From assembly GCA_904066235.2 (NCBI GenBank), contig CAJFCV020000006.1:7936001-8000000 (forward strand): a stretch of 64,000 nt of DNA, written 5' to 3'. Under the pieces are notes generated by a model. That model saw nothing but the letters and a program-made list of their open reading frames with translations. It did not search any database and had not been told where the DNA came from. The position numbers and the translations under genes are program-made. Shown piece by piece: positions 35,542-47,642 of this stretch (within the stretch, counting starts at the first letter, position 1; each line of letters starts with the position of its first letter). Origin of the DNA: Bursaphelenchus xylophilus (taxonomy: Eukaryota; Nematoda; Chromadorea; Rhabditida; Aphelenchoididae).

Positions 35542-36339
35542 ATGGATGCCTCAACGATTGTGGATGAATATGTAGAAGCTTCAGATCTCGAGGTAAGCCT
35601 TCCGTTTAGTTGCTTGAAGGTTGTTTACTTAGAGATTTTGTGCGGTAATGGTAAATCCACGTTTCATATACTCATGCATTTTGAAAAATAGTTAGAACAG
35701 TGTTGTAATTTTCTAAAATACTGAAGTTTTATATTCACTTTCTTTTTAGAACTTTGCCCGTGCTTATTCCGAACAGTCCGGGCGAGGTCCAGTCAGTGCT
35801 ATCGTTGCCTTCAACTACGCCCATGCTTTGATCAGATCCTCCAAGGAAAATGTACGAACAGGGATCTTTATTTTGGAAGGTAAGTCTTTTTACTCTGATG
35901 CAATTTCTGTGTTTAGGACTTCTCAAGAAAGACATCGAAGATATACCCAAGCGAGACTACGTTTATTATTTGGCTGTGGCTTACACCAGACTGAGGGTAA
36001 GCAGTGTAAAATGATGCAATTCGTAACTCTATGTTATTCTTGATTCATCTGAATAATATCTTCTCTCTTAGGAGTACGACAGAGCTTTGGATTACATCAA
36101 TGCCCTTTTAGCAGCTGAGAGTGACAACAGACAAGCGATTGCCCTAAAAGAGTTGATCAACCAGAGGATGAAGAAGGGTAAGTTGATTTCATTCCAAATT
36201 ATCATCTATAATATATTAATTCTGTAATGATATTTTTTGTTCAGATTCCCTCGTCGGCCTTGCGTTTATTGGTTTGGGTGGTGTCGCCGCGGTTGGGGCC
36301 AGTCTAATTGCCGCGGGAATTCTCTCCCGTCGACATTAA
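35542..36339 (+). CDS. fis: FIS1, mitochondrial and peroxisomal fission adaptor
   Basis: A tail-anchored outer-membrane protein of 153 residues (human FIS1 has 152). Exons are 35542-35592, 35750-35879, 35917-35996, 36072-36177 and 36245-36339. Two TPR-like repeats are visible: FNYAHALIRSSKENVRTGI, and YLAVAYTRLREYDRALDYIN followed by a helix ending AIALKELI. A single membrane helix, about residues 127-147 (LVGLAFIGLGGVAAVGASLI), is followed by the short basic tail SRRH that targets such proteins to mitochondria and peroxisomes. FIS1 recruits fission and mitophagy factors. It is divergent from PEX3. C. elegans has two paralogues, fis-1 and fis-2, and I cannot say which this matches. Confidence 0.93.
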
Positions 36340-36551
36340 ATCATGTAATAATATCCTTAAGAGCCATGTGGGTATCAGTCTAATCAACATGTAGTGTCTC
36401 TTTTTGTACAGTGTATTTATTCCGATAATAAATTGCTAAGAAAAACAGAAGTAGTAATAGATTCTTGACCCGGATATGAAAAGTTATAATTCTGAAGTGA
36501 TCGTATCACTGGGACTTTACTCGTATTGGGGCAGTGGAATTATTTTGAGGG

Positions 36552-38143
36552 TTAGCCGAGGAATGGATTCCAATTATCCTTCTCATCTCCCGGTTGGACT
36601 GGATTGGGAGGAACGGGCGTTTTAAAGGGATCGGAAGAGCCATTGAGATTAGCGACTGGTCGAGATTGAGGGAGGGGTGGAGGTGTCTTTTTGGGTGGGG
36701 CGATCGAAGGGAACGGATCGAATGGGGGCTGGAATGAGGATGATTAACAATTCTTGCAAAAATTACGAGATAAATAACTCAAAGCTACAAACAGTTAACG
36801 ATCAATAAGAACAGTTGTTTGCTACTGGTACTGAGTCTTACCTGGGTTGTCTGCTGATTCTCTGGTTTTAGGAATCCAGTTGTGGCCGATTTCGGGACTC
36901 CGGCAGAAAATGCTGAAACAAAATACATTTAAACTTCGTTCCCAATGCAATCTTTTAACCATCGAAATTACAACTCACATTCCCATCCAGACGGTAGGGT
37001 GAATCCTTGAGTATCCGAACTGACTGGTTTGTTATCGAATTCAGCGAAACTTGTTGAATGTGAGGTTCCTGAAGTTTGATGATCTCTCGGTTTGGGAGGG
37101 GGTATTGATGGCATGGGAAATTGTAATGGTGGGGGAACTGACGTCCCAACAAAAGGGAAAGAAGTAGTTGATTGAAGAGGGGCCTTGGCCACTGGATCCA
37201 TGAATAATGAAGTCCAATCATCTTCGGGGAGGGTTTTGGGTTGGACTGGTTGAGGTGGAGCGGGGGTTGAGCTGAAGGTGAGATCAAGAAGATCACCGGT
37301 TAGAATGTCGATTGGGCCGTTCTGGAAACAAATATTAATTGTCTAACAATTACCCACAATATTATACTAGATAATGTAATATTATTATTAGTCATCGAAA
37401 TGTATTCTTGTCTTACCGGCTTTGAGGTGTGAAGATTTGGAGGTGCTGATTGATTACTTTTATGGCTCTTAACTGACTGCCCACTCAGACTATTCCTTCG
37501 ATGAGACTGTTCTGTACATTCCTCCAGTAATCTCTTCTGCATCTCCACATCATTCGGACTCACATACCACCTTCTTGTCTCATATTTCTCCACCAAATGT
37601 TTCCTCACTTCTTCATCGACTCTTGGCTCAAACTTTGTTTTACCATCATATAAACCTAGGTAAATGAACGCGTTGACTTTATTGCCGGTCTTCTTGAGCT
37701 TCTCAACATCCTCATTCGTGAAGGTTGCCATCGAGATTGACTTGACTCGATGCGGGGGATGAAGACCTCTTCTAAAATCCAATAAAGAATTCCGTCCTTT
37801 AACCTACAGAATCCCTGAACAGTGCATGCAGCAGAAACTGCCGTTGGTCACATTCACATAAGTCGGGCCGCGTTGTCCACATTCGAAGCAATATTTGTTT
37901 TCTTCCTGATGAAGGAGTTGTCTGGAAACGATTTTTGTATTTCCGAGTCTCAATTCCAACTAATACCACCACACATATTGGACATAACCGTCAGTGTTTC
38001 TGTTTTAATTTCGACGCTTCTGGTCTTTCCATCCTTATCATTTCTTACTCCAAGCTTCGCTTTTTTACTCACCTGATCTCCTGAGCATTACTTTCCTCTT
38101 GTTTCTTTCGCTGCGCCGTGACCGAGGATTGCTGGGATCTCAT
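36552..38143 (-). CDS. Arf-GAP domain protein, AGFG (Hrb) family
   Basis: A 376-residue protein from exons 38143-38073, 37921-37808, 37771-37417, 37321-36979, 36912-36842 and 36728-36552. The zinc finger is CX2CX16CX2C (Cys35, 38, 55, 58: CFECGQRGPTYVN...CCMHC), followed by SGILRGLHPPHRVKSISM, where AGFG proteins have SGSLRGLNPPHRVKSISM. KYETRRWYVSPND completes the domain. The C-terminal half is Pro/Ser/Phe-rich with DPF motifs and a terminal WNPFLG, an NPF site for EH-domain endocytic proteins. AGFG1 acts in clathrin-mediated endocytosis and acrosome formation. The first two exons are not in any long open frame and were found by splicing back from the finger. Confidence 0.93.
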
Positions 38144-41100
38144 CTTTTCCACTCCAGATTCCTCGATTAAATCTCCATAAAATCAGAATTAGCCTCTGCA
38201 ACAGTAATATCGTGGACTGTTTTGCTTTAAAGCAAACAAAGAACCCGCGATTTATGTCCGGAAAAAGATAAATACGGATGGGTAGGGGAGCGAGGGACAA
38301 GGGTCACGCGTTCCGAATTTAAATATACACCTCACGCAGGTAATGGGTGCGCAAAAATGAGAGGTGGATGGAGTCAATGCCAGAGAAAAATAAAGACGCG
38401 ATTGAACAAGTCGTATATTACGTAATAGTTGTACAATCATTTGTATTCGCGTCGAACATTGGATCTAGTTGGGAACAATAGAATCCGAGACCCCCCTACT
38501 GATCGCTACTTTTTCCACTTTTACTAACTTTTACTCGATAATGCCCCCACGCTAATCCCTCAGGAATCAAACAGATCAGTCTGATTCCATTTTAATACCG
38601 GGATTAGCCCTTCCCATATTATTCGATTATCAGTTGGACTCCTGCGTTCCCTTCCATACCCCGCCTACATCTCCGAATTCACTTCAAAAAGTCTTAAGAA
38701 CTGTGGCATTCAGAAAAAAAGTGGGAACTCTTCGATCGGAAGGGACAAAAGAAACCAAAAATAAGACCTTTTCACTGTTTGAGGCGCTCTCCGCATTCCG
38801 TGCGCTCTCTCCGCTCGGACGAATTCAGAGCCTCATTTCGGCCGCTTTTCACTGCAAAATCCCGATGGAAGTTAGCCAATGGCCCATCTGAAGCGGTCCT
38901 AAGGCGCGGTTTCACGCAATTCCATTCCGGATCTTTGGTTCCTCGTTTTGATTCTTCCGCCGTTTTTCGTGACGAAAGAAAGGCGCTTTATTCTCTTTAA
39001 AGTGCGGCCGAGATTTATTCAGAAATTATTATTTGGCTTATTTTCCATTCAGACCGGACTCGATGCCCTCCGGGCCTCCAAAAAATAATCCGATTCTAGG
39101 GCCATAAGCGAGATTTCAGCGAGATTCCAGCCAATCAAACCATTAATTTTTCCTAGAACCCCCCGCCAGAAAACGAACGAATAAAAGCGCTGTAATCAAA
39201 GGCCCGGAAGTCCCTGGACCAGATAAGGCGTATGAGGGGCTTTGATTCTGACGGGCCGGATGCATTCCATGAAGCGCCGGAGGGGATGAACAGAGCTTTC
39301 TGGTACCCCAGTCAGTCAATTCCCTCGAGCTTCTTTTCCGAACTTGCACGCAGAGAATGGCCGCATCTCTCGGCCATAAATCCCGGATGAGGGATGTTTT
39401 GGGGACAGGACTTGCCTTCCAAGGTGCTATTAAAACAATGTTTTTGTTTTTAGTGCGTCTCCAATTAATTTCTGGCTTTATAAAAAGTCTTTTTCGAGTT
39501 TTGTTGTAATTCTCAGCTTATTACAGTAAAAACGATAGCTGCATTTTTCTTCAACAAGGTCTCATCTCTTATCGTCCATCCAAAAACTGTCTGGCTCATT
39601 CTTGCTCTCAAATCACGTTTTATTACTCTTCCCATCTAAAGCAAACATCATATATAATATAATAGATGGTTTATGTGCCACTGTCTCCCATCCTGAGATC
39701 ATTCCAAACATAATCCGTCCAATTACCTTAAATTTTTTCTCAGTTTACATCCAAAGCCCACACAAATTTTGTTCAAAGTCAACCTAATGTAACAGTAATG
39801 GGGGTATGAATTTGATACTTAGGCGCCAAAAACCTATTCCGTCGCCTTCCGAAACGACTTTTTGGGCTCCCCATTCCTATTTCGAGGGCTTTTGTTGAAA
39901 TACATAATATTTAAGTTCAGTCAACCGTTCTTTCCTACTTTTTAAGGCCTCTTAGTGTGATGAGTATTTATTTATTTTACTTCTTTCAGTGTCTTAGTCA
40001 GAATCTGAAGTTGGGGTCAAAACCAATGATAGATCATCACGAATGTCTAGTTACCGTAACATCTGTTTTGTCGCTGATGAAATATTGAAAATGATCAGAC
40101 GGAGTTCCACGGATGTGTAATGTATCTCTGAACCGGGCATCGTCCCTATGACGAAGATTAGAGCCAATTTTGGTCGCCACTCTCAATGTTTGTCCCTACT
40201 TTACATATACTTTTCCACTCTGGAATCTTCGAGTAAAAACAATCCTAGCCGTTCATCCATCATCCCGCTCACTTATCGTATATGTTTGTGCTTTTTATGA
40301 ATTCTTGCAGATGCCTTCGTCAAACGACAATTAAGTCTGGTGGGTAGTGAGTAAACGAGCGGACCGGCTACTTTCTGATTGTGGAAACAGCACAAAAGGG
40401 AAGACAAGGCTCCGCTCTCCATTTGCGCGGCATGTCAGCCATTGCGTGTCTGAGGGAGGACGGCAAGGACAAAGTAAGTGGGTTACTACTTTGCGAGTTA
40501 TTGCGCCTCGCTTTGTGACTCCGGCCCAAATTTTGCGCGCTCAAGGTTTACAAGCCCTCAGGGGTTAGTTGGGGTTTGGCCGAGGATTATCTTCTCCCTG
40601 CCCTCTTATTACCGAAATTGGTCGCCTAATTAAACGCGCACATGGCGGTTAATTATTTTACTCGGGTTCGTTTCCAGGCGAACCCGTTAACATAGCATCT
40701 GTCAACCTAGCTACGAGGTCTTAGTGCACCCGTCCAACTCAATTCGCTTTGATTTCCGGCTAAGGGAACGTCGGAATGGAAGGTTGGCATTCTTGCTCTT
40801 CTAATCCCCCGTTACGCAGTCTCTGGGGATCCCCTCAGGCATGAAACATGTTGTTTGTGACTTCATGCGAGAACCTTCTCACAATCCTCTCATTATATTC
40901 TAGACTTTAAATCGCATCATAGGTAATGTAATGAGAAAAGTAATTTCCGGATACAAAAGTTTGTAATAGTTATAATTAAATTTTCCATTCATTAATCAAC
41001 GTGAATTTACATTCATTGCGCAACAGAAGTCATCATCCGATTTCTTAATGGCCTCTTTTTTACATTACATCAAGATGGCATTACACTTTTTTTCTGTTTT

Positions 41101-41539
41101 CTTATACGAATTGAAATTCAGGAATATGTTCCGGATCTAAATTACAATTCAAGGGGTCATTCCCCCTCGAAGTTAGGTCACTCCGAACTCCCTTCTTTCC
41201 CTCCGAGCTCTCAAAAATTCCTTCGACCCCGTTTAACCCCGTGAAATCCTCCACAAAATTAATAAAAATTATATTCTTTCTGTCGAAACAACTATCCTAT
41301 CTAACAGGTTCATAGTTAGAAATTTGTCCTGCTACTATTAACCTTTAGTGTCCCATATGACGACAGCTCATTAACCTTGCAATTAAAGTAATGGCCGACC
41401 AAAGACCGCGGCCCTTGTGAATATTCACACCAACTCCCCTTCCCGACCTCCTCTTATTATTCTGTTTTCGTAAAATGCTTACTATAACAGCTCTGTTCAC
41501 TATCCCACAAAGAGAAATTAATCCGAATTTACCTTACAG
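38144..41539. other. Gene-poor divergent spacer
   Basis: About 3.4 kb upstream of the AGFG gene (-) and the four-TM gene (+). Several open frames (for example 38634-38891 and 40347-40568) are Arg/Ser-rich and occur in GC-rich patches; none has family features or splice context. No tRNA or repeat was recognised. Confidence 0.45.
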
Positions 41540-41599
41540 ATGGCCAACACACAACAAGTGCCCTCGCCGGCGATTCTGAGACTTCATTCCACATTAAAA
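41540..41599 (+). other. Possible upstream exon of the four-TM gene, role unclear
   Basis: An ATG directly after ACCTTACAG opens a 20-codon frame (MANTQQVPSPAILRLHSTLK) that ends at a GTAAGT donor. It looks like a short first exon. Spliced to the only good acceptor (41973, CTCGTAG) it would be out of frame with the four-TM protein, so it may be a leader exon with an upstream ORF, or a chance match. Confidence 0.3.
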
Positions 41600-41990
41600 G
41601 TAAGTCCAATTTCTGTTGCCCAGCACCCCAAAAAATGAATTCTCTCCCGATTTGGGAGTCTAAAAACGCTATGATGAATCAGAAGTTCCCATCTCGACGT
41701 TCGGCTCCTCTCTTACAAAGCGTCTCGACTTCGAGATTCACAGTAATCTAGGAAAAGCGTCATGGTGACTCGTTTTTTTTGTTTACCCTCCGCACTCCCA
41801 AACATGGAGCGACCGTTTTATGCCTAGCTTATGAAGAAACGCACTCTTACGCGTTTTTATATACAGGCTTGAGAGTTTCTCATGACGTCATGACGGGTTT
41901 TATGAACGTGTGAAAATATTTTATAAAATTTTCGCGAGAATATTTTATTCTTGAAGTTATTCTTACCTCGTAGGGCCGTTTGCTGCCAAA

Positions 41991-42956
41991 ATGTTCAAAA
42001 TTACGAGCCAGAATCGATTGGAAGATGAGGACAAGCCGTTTGACTATCTCAGGGTAAAGAAAAAATATTATCTTAATTATTCAATACCTAAATTTATGTT
42101 TTTTAGTGTTTGTCCAAATGCCATGTAGTTATCAGTCTGATTACCTTCACTCTGGCTGGCCTTGCCGATTATGTCTCTTACCGAGTAAACACCTTGCGGA
42201 TGCATGGTCTGATTGAATGTTGCGCCTTCTATTGCATTGTGATGGGGTAAGTTAATATTTTGACTTTTATCTCTGTTTAGAATGATCGGAATCTTTGGAA
42301 GTGCTAGTCATCGACGAGCTTTGATAATTGCTTTTATGATTATGGGTATCCACGCAATTTTAGTCTTCGTTCCGGCTACAATCATTGTCGCTTCTTTCGA
42401 TATTCACTTTTACAACGTAAGTTATGCGTTTTACATCTACTTTTCTGCAATTTTAGAGAGAGTGCTATGGTGAATGTGATTGGCACTTGTTGTCGGCGAG
42501 TTTGCCACAGGACAGTCGGTGTCAAATACTATGTGGCTCCAATATTGACGACAACAGGAGAAGGTAGGAACGGATTAGAAATTGATCATTCTTTGGCCGG
42601 GAATGAATATGAAGATCACTAAATATGCTTTTTTAGTTCAATGAGTCGTTTGGGAACCGACTACCGCCTGGATGCTGGTATCATTTCCTTAGCCTGTCTA
42701 CAACTAATTCTATCAGTGGTCACAACGGTTCTCTGCATAAAACAAGTATTCGGACTCTGTTCCCTCAACAAAGCCCATAATTCGGTACGTTATTTGACCA
42801 CAGACAGCTAGGTATTTCAAAGCGAAAGTTTAAAGCGTTTCTTAAGATTTCACAACATTTGTTTTGAAGAATTTATGGATAAAGACTAGGTTTCAATGTA
42901 AAGTTATATTGTTTTAGGCGTCAGCACTTGAACTACAACTACTACATGAAAAATGA
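41991..42956 (+). CDS. Four-transmembrane protein, tetraspan-like
   Basis: Exons 41991-42053, 42107-42246, 42281-42416, 42457-42563, 42637-42784 and 42918-42956 give 210 residues. Predicted helices are about 24-46 (VVISLITFTLAGLADYV), 58-78 (CCAFYCIVMGMIGIFG), 84-112 (ALIIAFMIMGIHAILVFVPA) and 158-184 (AGIISLACLQLILSVVTTVLC). The large loop between helices 3 and 4 has four Cys in the order ECYGEC and CQILC, probably extracellular disulphides. There is no CCG motif, so it is not a classical tetraspanin; claudin-like or MARVEL-like proteins are alternatives. All introns are 34 to 133 nt. I do not recognise an orthologue and propose no function beyond an integral membrane protein. Confidence 0.8.
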
Positions 42957-43669
42957 AGTGCCCCACGTTCCCATTGTTAATTGTGTTGTACAATAATTTG
43001 ATTTGATGTTTTTATCGCTTTGGTGCAATGTAAAGTGACTTTGAGATTTGTTACAGTCTCCCTCTTTCTTCTCTTTTCTACTACAAATAACGGGTCTTTT
43101 TATCTTCTCAATTTTCGTTTATGCAATTTAATCAACGTAATAAAGTAGAACATTCACAAAAAAGATGGCTGCATAAATAAATGAGCTTGCTTAGGAGAAC
43201 AACAGTAAGTGTTTGATATTACGTAATACTATATATGTACAGATAAGAGAAGGGAATATAGAGAATAAGGTAGGGTAACATACGATAAGCGTAGGTACTA
43301 TTGGGGTAACGGAAGGCAACGATAGGGGATATACGAAGAGACAGACAACGTATTGCGTAGAGGATACGATATTACCAGCCGTCCGTAAAGTTCCGGAGTG
43401 ACTTTGGCACTGTGAGAAACCAAAGCTTCACTTTGAACTGTGTAATTTATTGCATTTTACGCAGTGCAAACCCGCGACTTTCCGGACAGACTAGTAGAGA
43501 AGGCATTTTTATCAGAGATTACGGTAGATTCGGACACCCATTTACAGAGGATATGTTTAGCATACCAGAGCAGGAACATAACATAAACGTTGACAGGATA
43601 TACTCTTATGACATCGAGACATGAGATTTAGACAATAATTTAGAGAACTAATCGCAGGACCAAGTCAGC
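42957..43669. other. Convergent 3' region before the ShKT gene
   Basis: Contains the ends of the four-TM and ShKT transcripts. A plus-strand frame at 43412-43624 has no supporting features. The stretch 43230-43380 is unusually purine-rich on the plus strand. Confidence 0.4.
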
Positions 43670-45037
43670 TCAGCAGAGTCCGCATGTCTTGGCGCATTTG
43701 TCTCGCTTTTCTTCCTCGGTGTAATCGTCTGACTCACAATATCCGTTCGCGGCCCATCCTTTGCAGCTAAAAATAGGGGTGATCGTTAATTTAGATGAGT
43801 TTTGCGTGCGATTCGCATTGCTTTTGAGCCCCTCATGGGGTCAAGAAACGCAAACAAATGAAGTTAAAGGTTGAACTGGATAATGAGTCAGACCAAGCAA
43901 TTCAACCAGGAATTTTAGAGGCTATCTTAAGTTAACATCATCATCTTCATGATTGTTTAATGCCTTTTAGGGTGAAATCGAAGGTAATGTACTTACAATG
44001 GATGCGTGTCCCTGCATTCTCGTTGCAAAGCTCTGCTGGCACCTCCACTTGCACCACTGGAACTCTTCTTACTTGACCCTCCAGTACTGCCTCCAGGCAC
44101 TTTGCAGAACCCGCAGGTCTTTGCACAGTTCTTTTTCATCATCTCTCTGTAGCTGGGGTGATGACAGAACTTCTTATTCCGGGCGCAGTTCTTCATCAGA
44201 TCGACGCATTCCTTTCCGGATCCCGTTCCAGCTGAGCCCGAGCCTGATCCTGCAGAAAAGCGCGTTTCAATTTGAAAGTTTTTTTTTTCAAATTGAGAAG
44301 AAAATATTACCTTGAGTTTTCCTGGTGGGTGCCGGCGCTTCTTCCTCCTCTTCTTCCTCGGGCTCCTCTTCTGGTTCCTCTTCTTCCTCATCAGTCTTAC
44401 ATTTACCGCAGGTCCGAGCACATTGATGTTCCATGAAGACGGCATACAACTCATTCGTACACAAGGATTTCATCGATTCACAGTCGTGAATCTGATCGCG
44501 GCATCGCTTGGTCAAGCAGAGACCACAAGTGGCGGGGCAGAACTTGATCATCATCGTGGAGAATTCGGGCATGCCACATTTTTCGACGTTCTGCTCGCAG
44601 TTTACAATACCACCTAAATTTTATTATACCATAGTCATAAATTTTTGGTATTTGAAAACAAAAATTGGCAAAAAAAACTGACTGTCATCATTCTGACATG
44701 AGTAGGTCTCATCTTCGCAACAGATGGCGCAGCTATGACGACATTGATCGGCCAGATCTTTGAGCAGTGGATTGTCACATTTGGGGTCTCTGCCCGCAGG
44801 GGAATTACTCCAGGGCACTGAGAAGATCATCTTGCAGGATTCTGGTTCCCTCTCATCAGCACAAGCTGTGGCATTCGAATACAACCTCAAGTTGTCATCA
44901 GTGCATCGTACTCGTAGCCGAGAGTTGAGGCCGGAGAGAGAGTGCTTCTCCAACAATAACTCCGATGATCCATCTTGTGATAGGACGCAGGGAGCAAAGA
45001 GCAGAAGATTCAAAACAAAATAGGCTACTGGAGGCAT
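43670..45037 (-). CDS. Secreted protein with five ShKT-type domains
   Basis: A 335-residue secreted protein from exons 45037-44683, 44613-44311, 44249-43997 and 43766-43670. A signal peptide ends near ...CVLSQ (about residue 20). Five Cys-rich segments follow: an irregular N-terminal one ending CRHSCAICC, then segments ending CPATCGLC, CARTCGKC, CAKTCGFC and CAKTCGLC, the classical ShKT ending CxxTCGxC. Domains 3 and 4 are separated by an acidic run of Glu with Pro-Glu-Glu repeats, and domains 4 and 5 by a Gly/Ser-rich linker. ShKT domains are abundant in nematode surface and secreted proteins, often beside enzyme domains; no enzyme domain is present here. ShK peptides of sea anemones block potassium channels, but most nematode ShKT proteins have no known toxin role. 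Confidence 0.9.
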
Positions 45038-45842
45038 CGTGGGTTGAGGTGGAATCCGGGTTTTGGAGTGTAGAGTTGATAGCGGAATGTTGGAAAGGGA
45101 GAATACCCACGAATTGGATCAGTGGAAGAACCTTGGAACACCAGAACAATCAGTATCAATGATCGGATAGATGAATACAACAGCGCGTTAACACCAACGC
45201 ATACAATGTCCTCAATGAGAGAGGAGCTCGGTATGTTCAAATAATGACCGCTTCAAACAAAATTGGACGATGCGCTTAAACCGCCCCTGAAACGCGCACA
45301 AGCCCCGCGGGGATATTTTTAGCCGACGAAAAGGCGGAGGTTAAAGTTAAATAGGCCGGCCGCTAAGGACCTCCAGTCGGCCCCACCCGTTTAAGTTCAT
45401 GGCCATGATCGTGTGGCCACTCTAAGATTTGTTTGACCAGACTTAATCCCCTCAGGGTCTCCACTTTTTGCTGTTAAACCAGGTTCCAAACTTTCGTATG
45501 TAGAGAACTTGATGAACACCGCTGTTTGAACAAAGAAGCTTGGGTTACAGCCTTCTCGAGCGACCAGGATCTGAACTCGAAGAGGGGGAGGTGAGGAAGG
45601 AAACATACACCACTTCCGCCTAATCACTTTTATCACACATTCAGAGGGATATGGTAGATACAAACAGCAGATCAACGAATCCGAAGAAACGATTCATCTA
45701 TAAAAGGAAACAGGCTTCGACAAGCCTGACAAAAATTGCATTTTCAAGCCCAGAAATCACTAGGAAAGTATTGATGTGTTTAGAAAATCAATTTATTTAT
45801 CAAAAATATACAGACTACTTGAATAAGTTAATGTTTCGTATC
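45038..45842. other. Spacer upstream of the ShKT gene
   Basis: About 800 bp on the 5' side of the ShKT gene and the 3' side of the small secreted gene. No supported feature is seen; GC-rich around 45280-45400. Confidence 0.4.
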
Positions 45843-46174
45843 TTAGAAGCTCTCGGCCACTCTGTTCCTGGACCGATCCATCACATCCATTGGCTTCAAC
45901 TCCATGAATCTCTTGACTGAACGGGGATTACGGATTTTGCGGTCTTTGAAAACTGGAATAGGATGACGTCATCATATAATAATTAAAATAAGATACCTCT
46001 GTATTTCTGCCCCGTCTTTGGGTATTTGGATCTGAATCGTTGGACTCTGAGCTCTCCAGTCGGGGTGTATAGCATCAAATTGGGCTTCTTTTGGACCTTC
46101 AGTTCATCCTTGGCCACAACCAATGAGACAAACATAAGGGAAAGGAGGAAGAATACAGTAACCAAGTTGGTCAT
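45843..46174 (-). CDS. Small secreted basic protein, possible peptide precursor
   Basis: Two exons, 46174-45997 and 45952-45843, give 95 residues. The first 22 form a clear signal peptide (VTVFFLLSLMFVSLVVA). The mature part is rich in Lys/Arg (about one residue in four) with no Cys, including YTPTGELRVQRFRSKYP, KYRVFKDRK and a KR at about residue 76. That pattern fits a neuropeptide or antimicrobial-type precursor, but no amidated end (Gly before a basic site) is obvious. I do not recognise the family. The upstream TTG-started frame was rejected in favour of the ATG at 46174 that opens the signal peptide. It lies between NUDT6-like and ShKT genes on the same strand, 375 nt after the former's stop. 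Confidence 0.68.
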
Positions 46175-46549
46175 CACGTGAGACAAGGGAGAATATTCAA
46201 GCCAATGTCCGACCCGAATGACCGAAAATAACCTCCAAACCCTTGCAAATAGAATTCAGAAGACTTTTAACTCCTTCAGTCTCGATGCGCAAACAATAAG
46301 AGATTATTGTAAGTGCTGGTCACTCGCTCGAGGGATTCCAAGGCCATTTGAATAGGAGAAGGGCTGCGTGAAGGTAAAACAAATCTTGAACTTGGAAGAA
46401 AAGAAGACGAATAAGAACCATTAATATTTTGCTCTGGAAGCACCGTATGCTTAGGATGGTTTCTTTTATATTGAATCATGGACAATGTTATTACATATTG
46501 CTTGTTTATGTGAACGTCCGCAACAATGTATAATAGCACAATAACCTGT

Positions 46550-47642
46550 TCAGTCTATCAAAAACATGTCCCATTCTCTCTTATAAGAGCCGATTTTGGC
46601 CGAAAACTTCTCGACGTAACACCCTTTCCGTTCGGCCGCAAGGAATTTATCCAAACGCTCCAAGATCAGTAGATGGAAATTGTGGATTTCTTCGACCGGG
46701 AGGGAGGAGATCGCGTCCCTGCAAGAAAGATGACATCACACATACGCTTAATCTTCCACAAAGGTATAATCGAAAGCTATTATGTCTTACCTTGTCATCC
46801 AAAGAGCCGCCGCCGTCTCCCGTTCACATGGTACAATATCAATTTTCTCCTCATCTTCTGGTCTCATAACACAAAGGAAGTAGATGTCGCCGGACTTGGG
46901 ATAGAATCCACCACTCGAAATGTGTCTGTAAAAGAAGTTGGGGTGTCGAATTGGACTACAGTATACCTGAATGTCAGCACATTACTGAATTTGGCTTTAA
47001 CTCCGGTTTCTTCAAAGACTTCCCTCTCAACGGCTGCGGGGATACTCTCGTTGGGATCAGCCATACCTCCGGGGAATTTCCAGCCAAGATACGACCCTCG
47101 TTTCTCTTTCATCAACAAAATTTCACCTTTCTTATTGATCACCACACCACCCACACCGAGGGTTGTGAAGGGATATCTAAAATCATGTTTTAAAGCTATT
47201 TTATTGCGTTGCTTGCTGTATACACTTCAGCCAGAAGCCTTTCAGAATTCATACATAAGTCATCACAACCTACAAACAGTAAATAGAAATTCTTACAAAG
47301 GGAGCGTGTTCGGCTTGTCCTCCGGTAGCCATTTAGTCATCGTACATTTGTCATCACGCGCGTGATGGAAGGTAAACCCATGATCAGCCAAGATGGTGAT
47401 CCAATATCCATGCTAAACCCATTCTGATTACTATTTATTACCCGATTTACCTTCAAATCCACATCAAACCAGACGCCGTTAAAGCTTTGTCCTTTGAAGA
47501 ATTCCAAAGAAGCCTCGAGCCACTTGGTCGCTTCTTCCGGAGTCGGATTAACATTATTAAAATCCTTTTCGAAGCTGATGCTCGACTTTATAGTCACACC
47601 ATGGAACACATCCTTAGTAAAAGTGAGCACATAATCAGTCAT
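46550..47642 (-). CDS. NUDT6-like Nudix hydrolase
   Basis: A 273-residue Nudix protein from exons 47642-47451, 47412-47297, 47176-46967, 46925-46791 and 46718-46550. The N-terminal part (WLEASLEFFKGQSFNGVWF, then LADHGFTFHHARDD) matches the NUDT6-specific region before the Nudix fold, where GFxFHHA is typical. The Nudix box is complete: GMADPNE, then x7, then REVFEETGV, which binds catalytic Mg and cleaves nucleoside diphosphate derivatives. Intron 1 (47413-47450, 38 nt) is concealed within a longer open frame; removing it restores GFTFHHA. There is no obvious signal peptide. In vertebrates NUDT6 is antisense to FGF2; no FGF gene is seen on the opposite strand here. The substrate is unknown. 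Confidence 0.9.

Noticed and set aside
41540..42053. Extending the four-TM protein with an upstream exon MANTQQV...
   Set aside because: Splicing to the only good acceptor (41973) is out of frame with the four-TM protein.
43412..43624. Plus-strand 70-codon frame
   Set aside because: Lies in the convergent 3' region of two genes and has no family features.
46673..47365. Long plus-strand frame of 230 codons
   Set aside because: Antisense to the Nudix exons, which carry the complete Nudix box on the minus strand.
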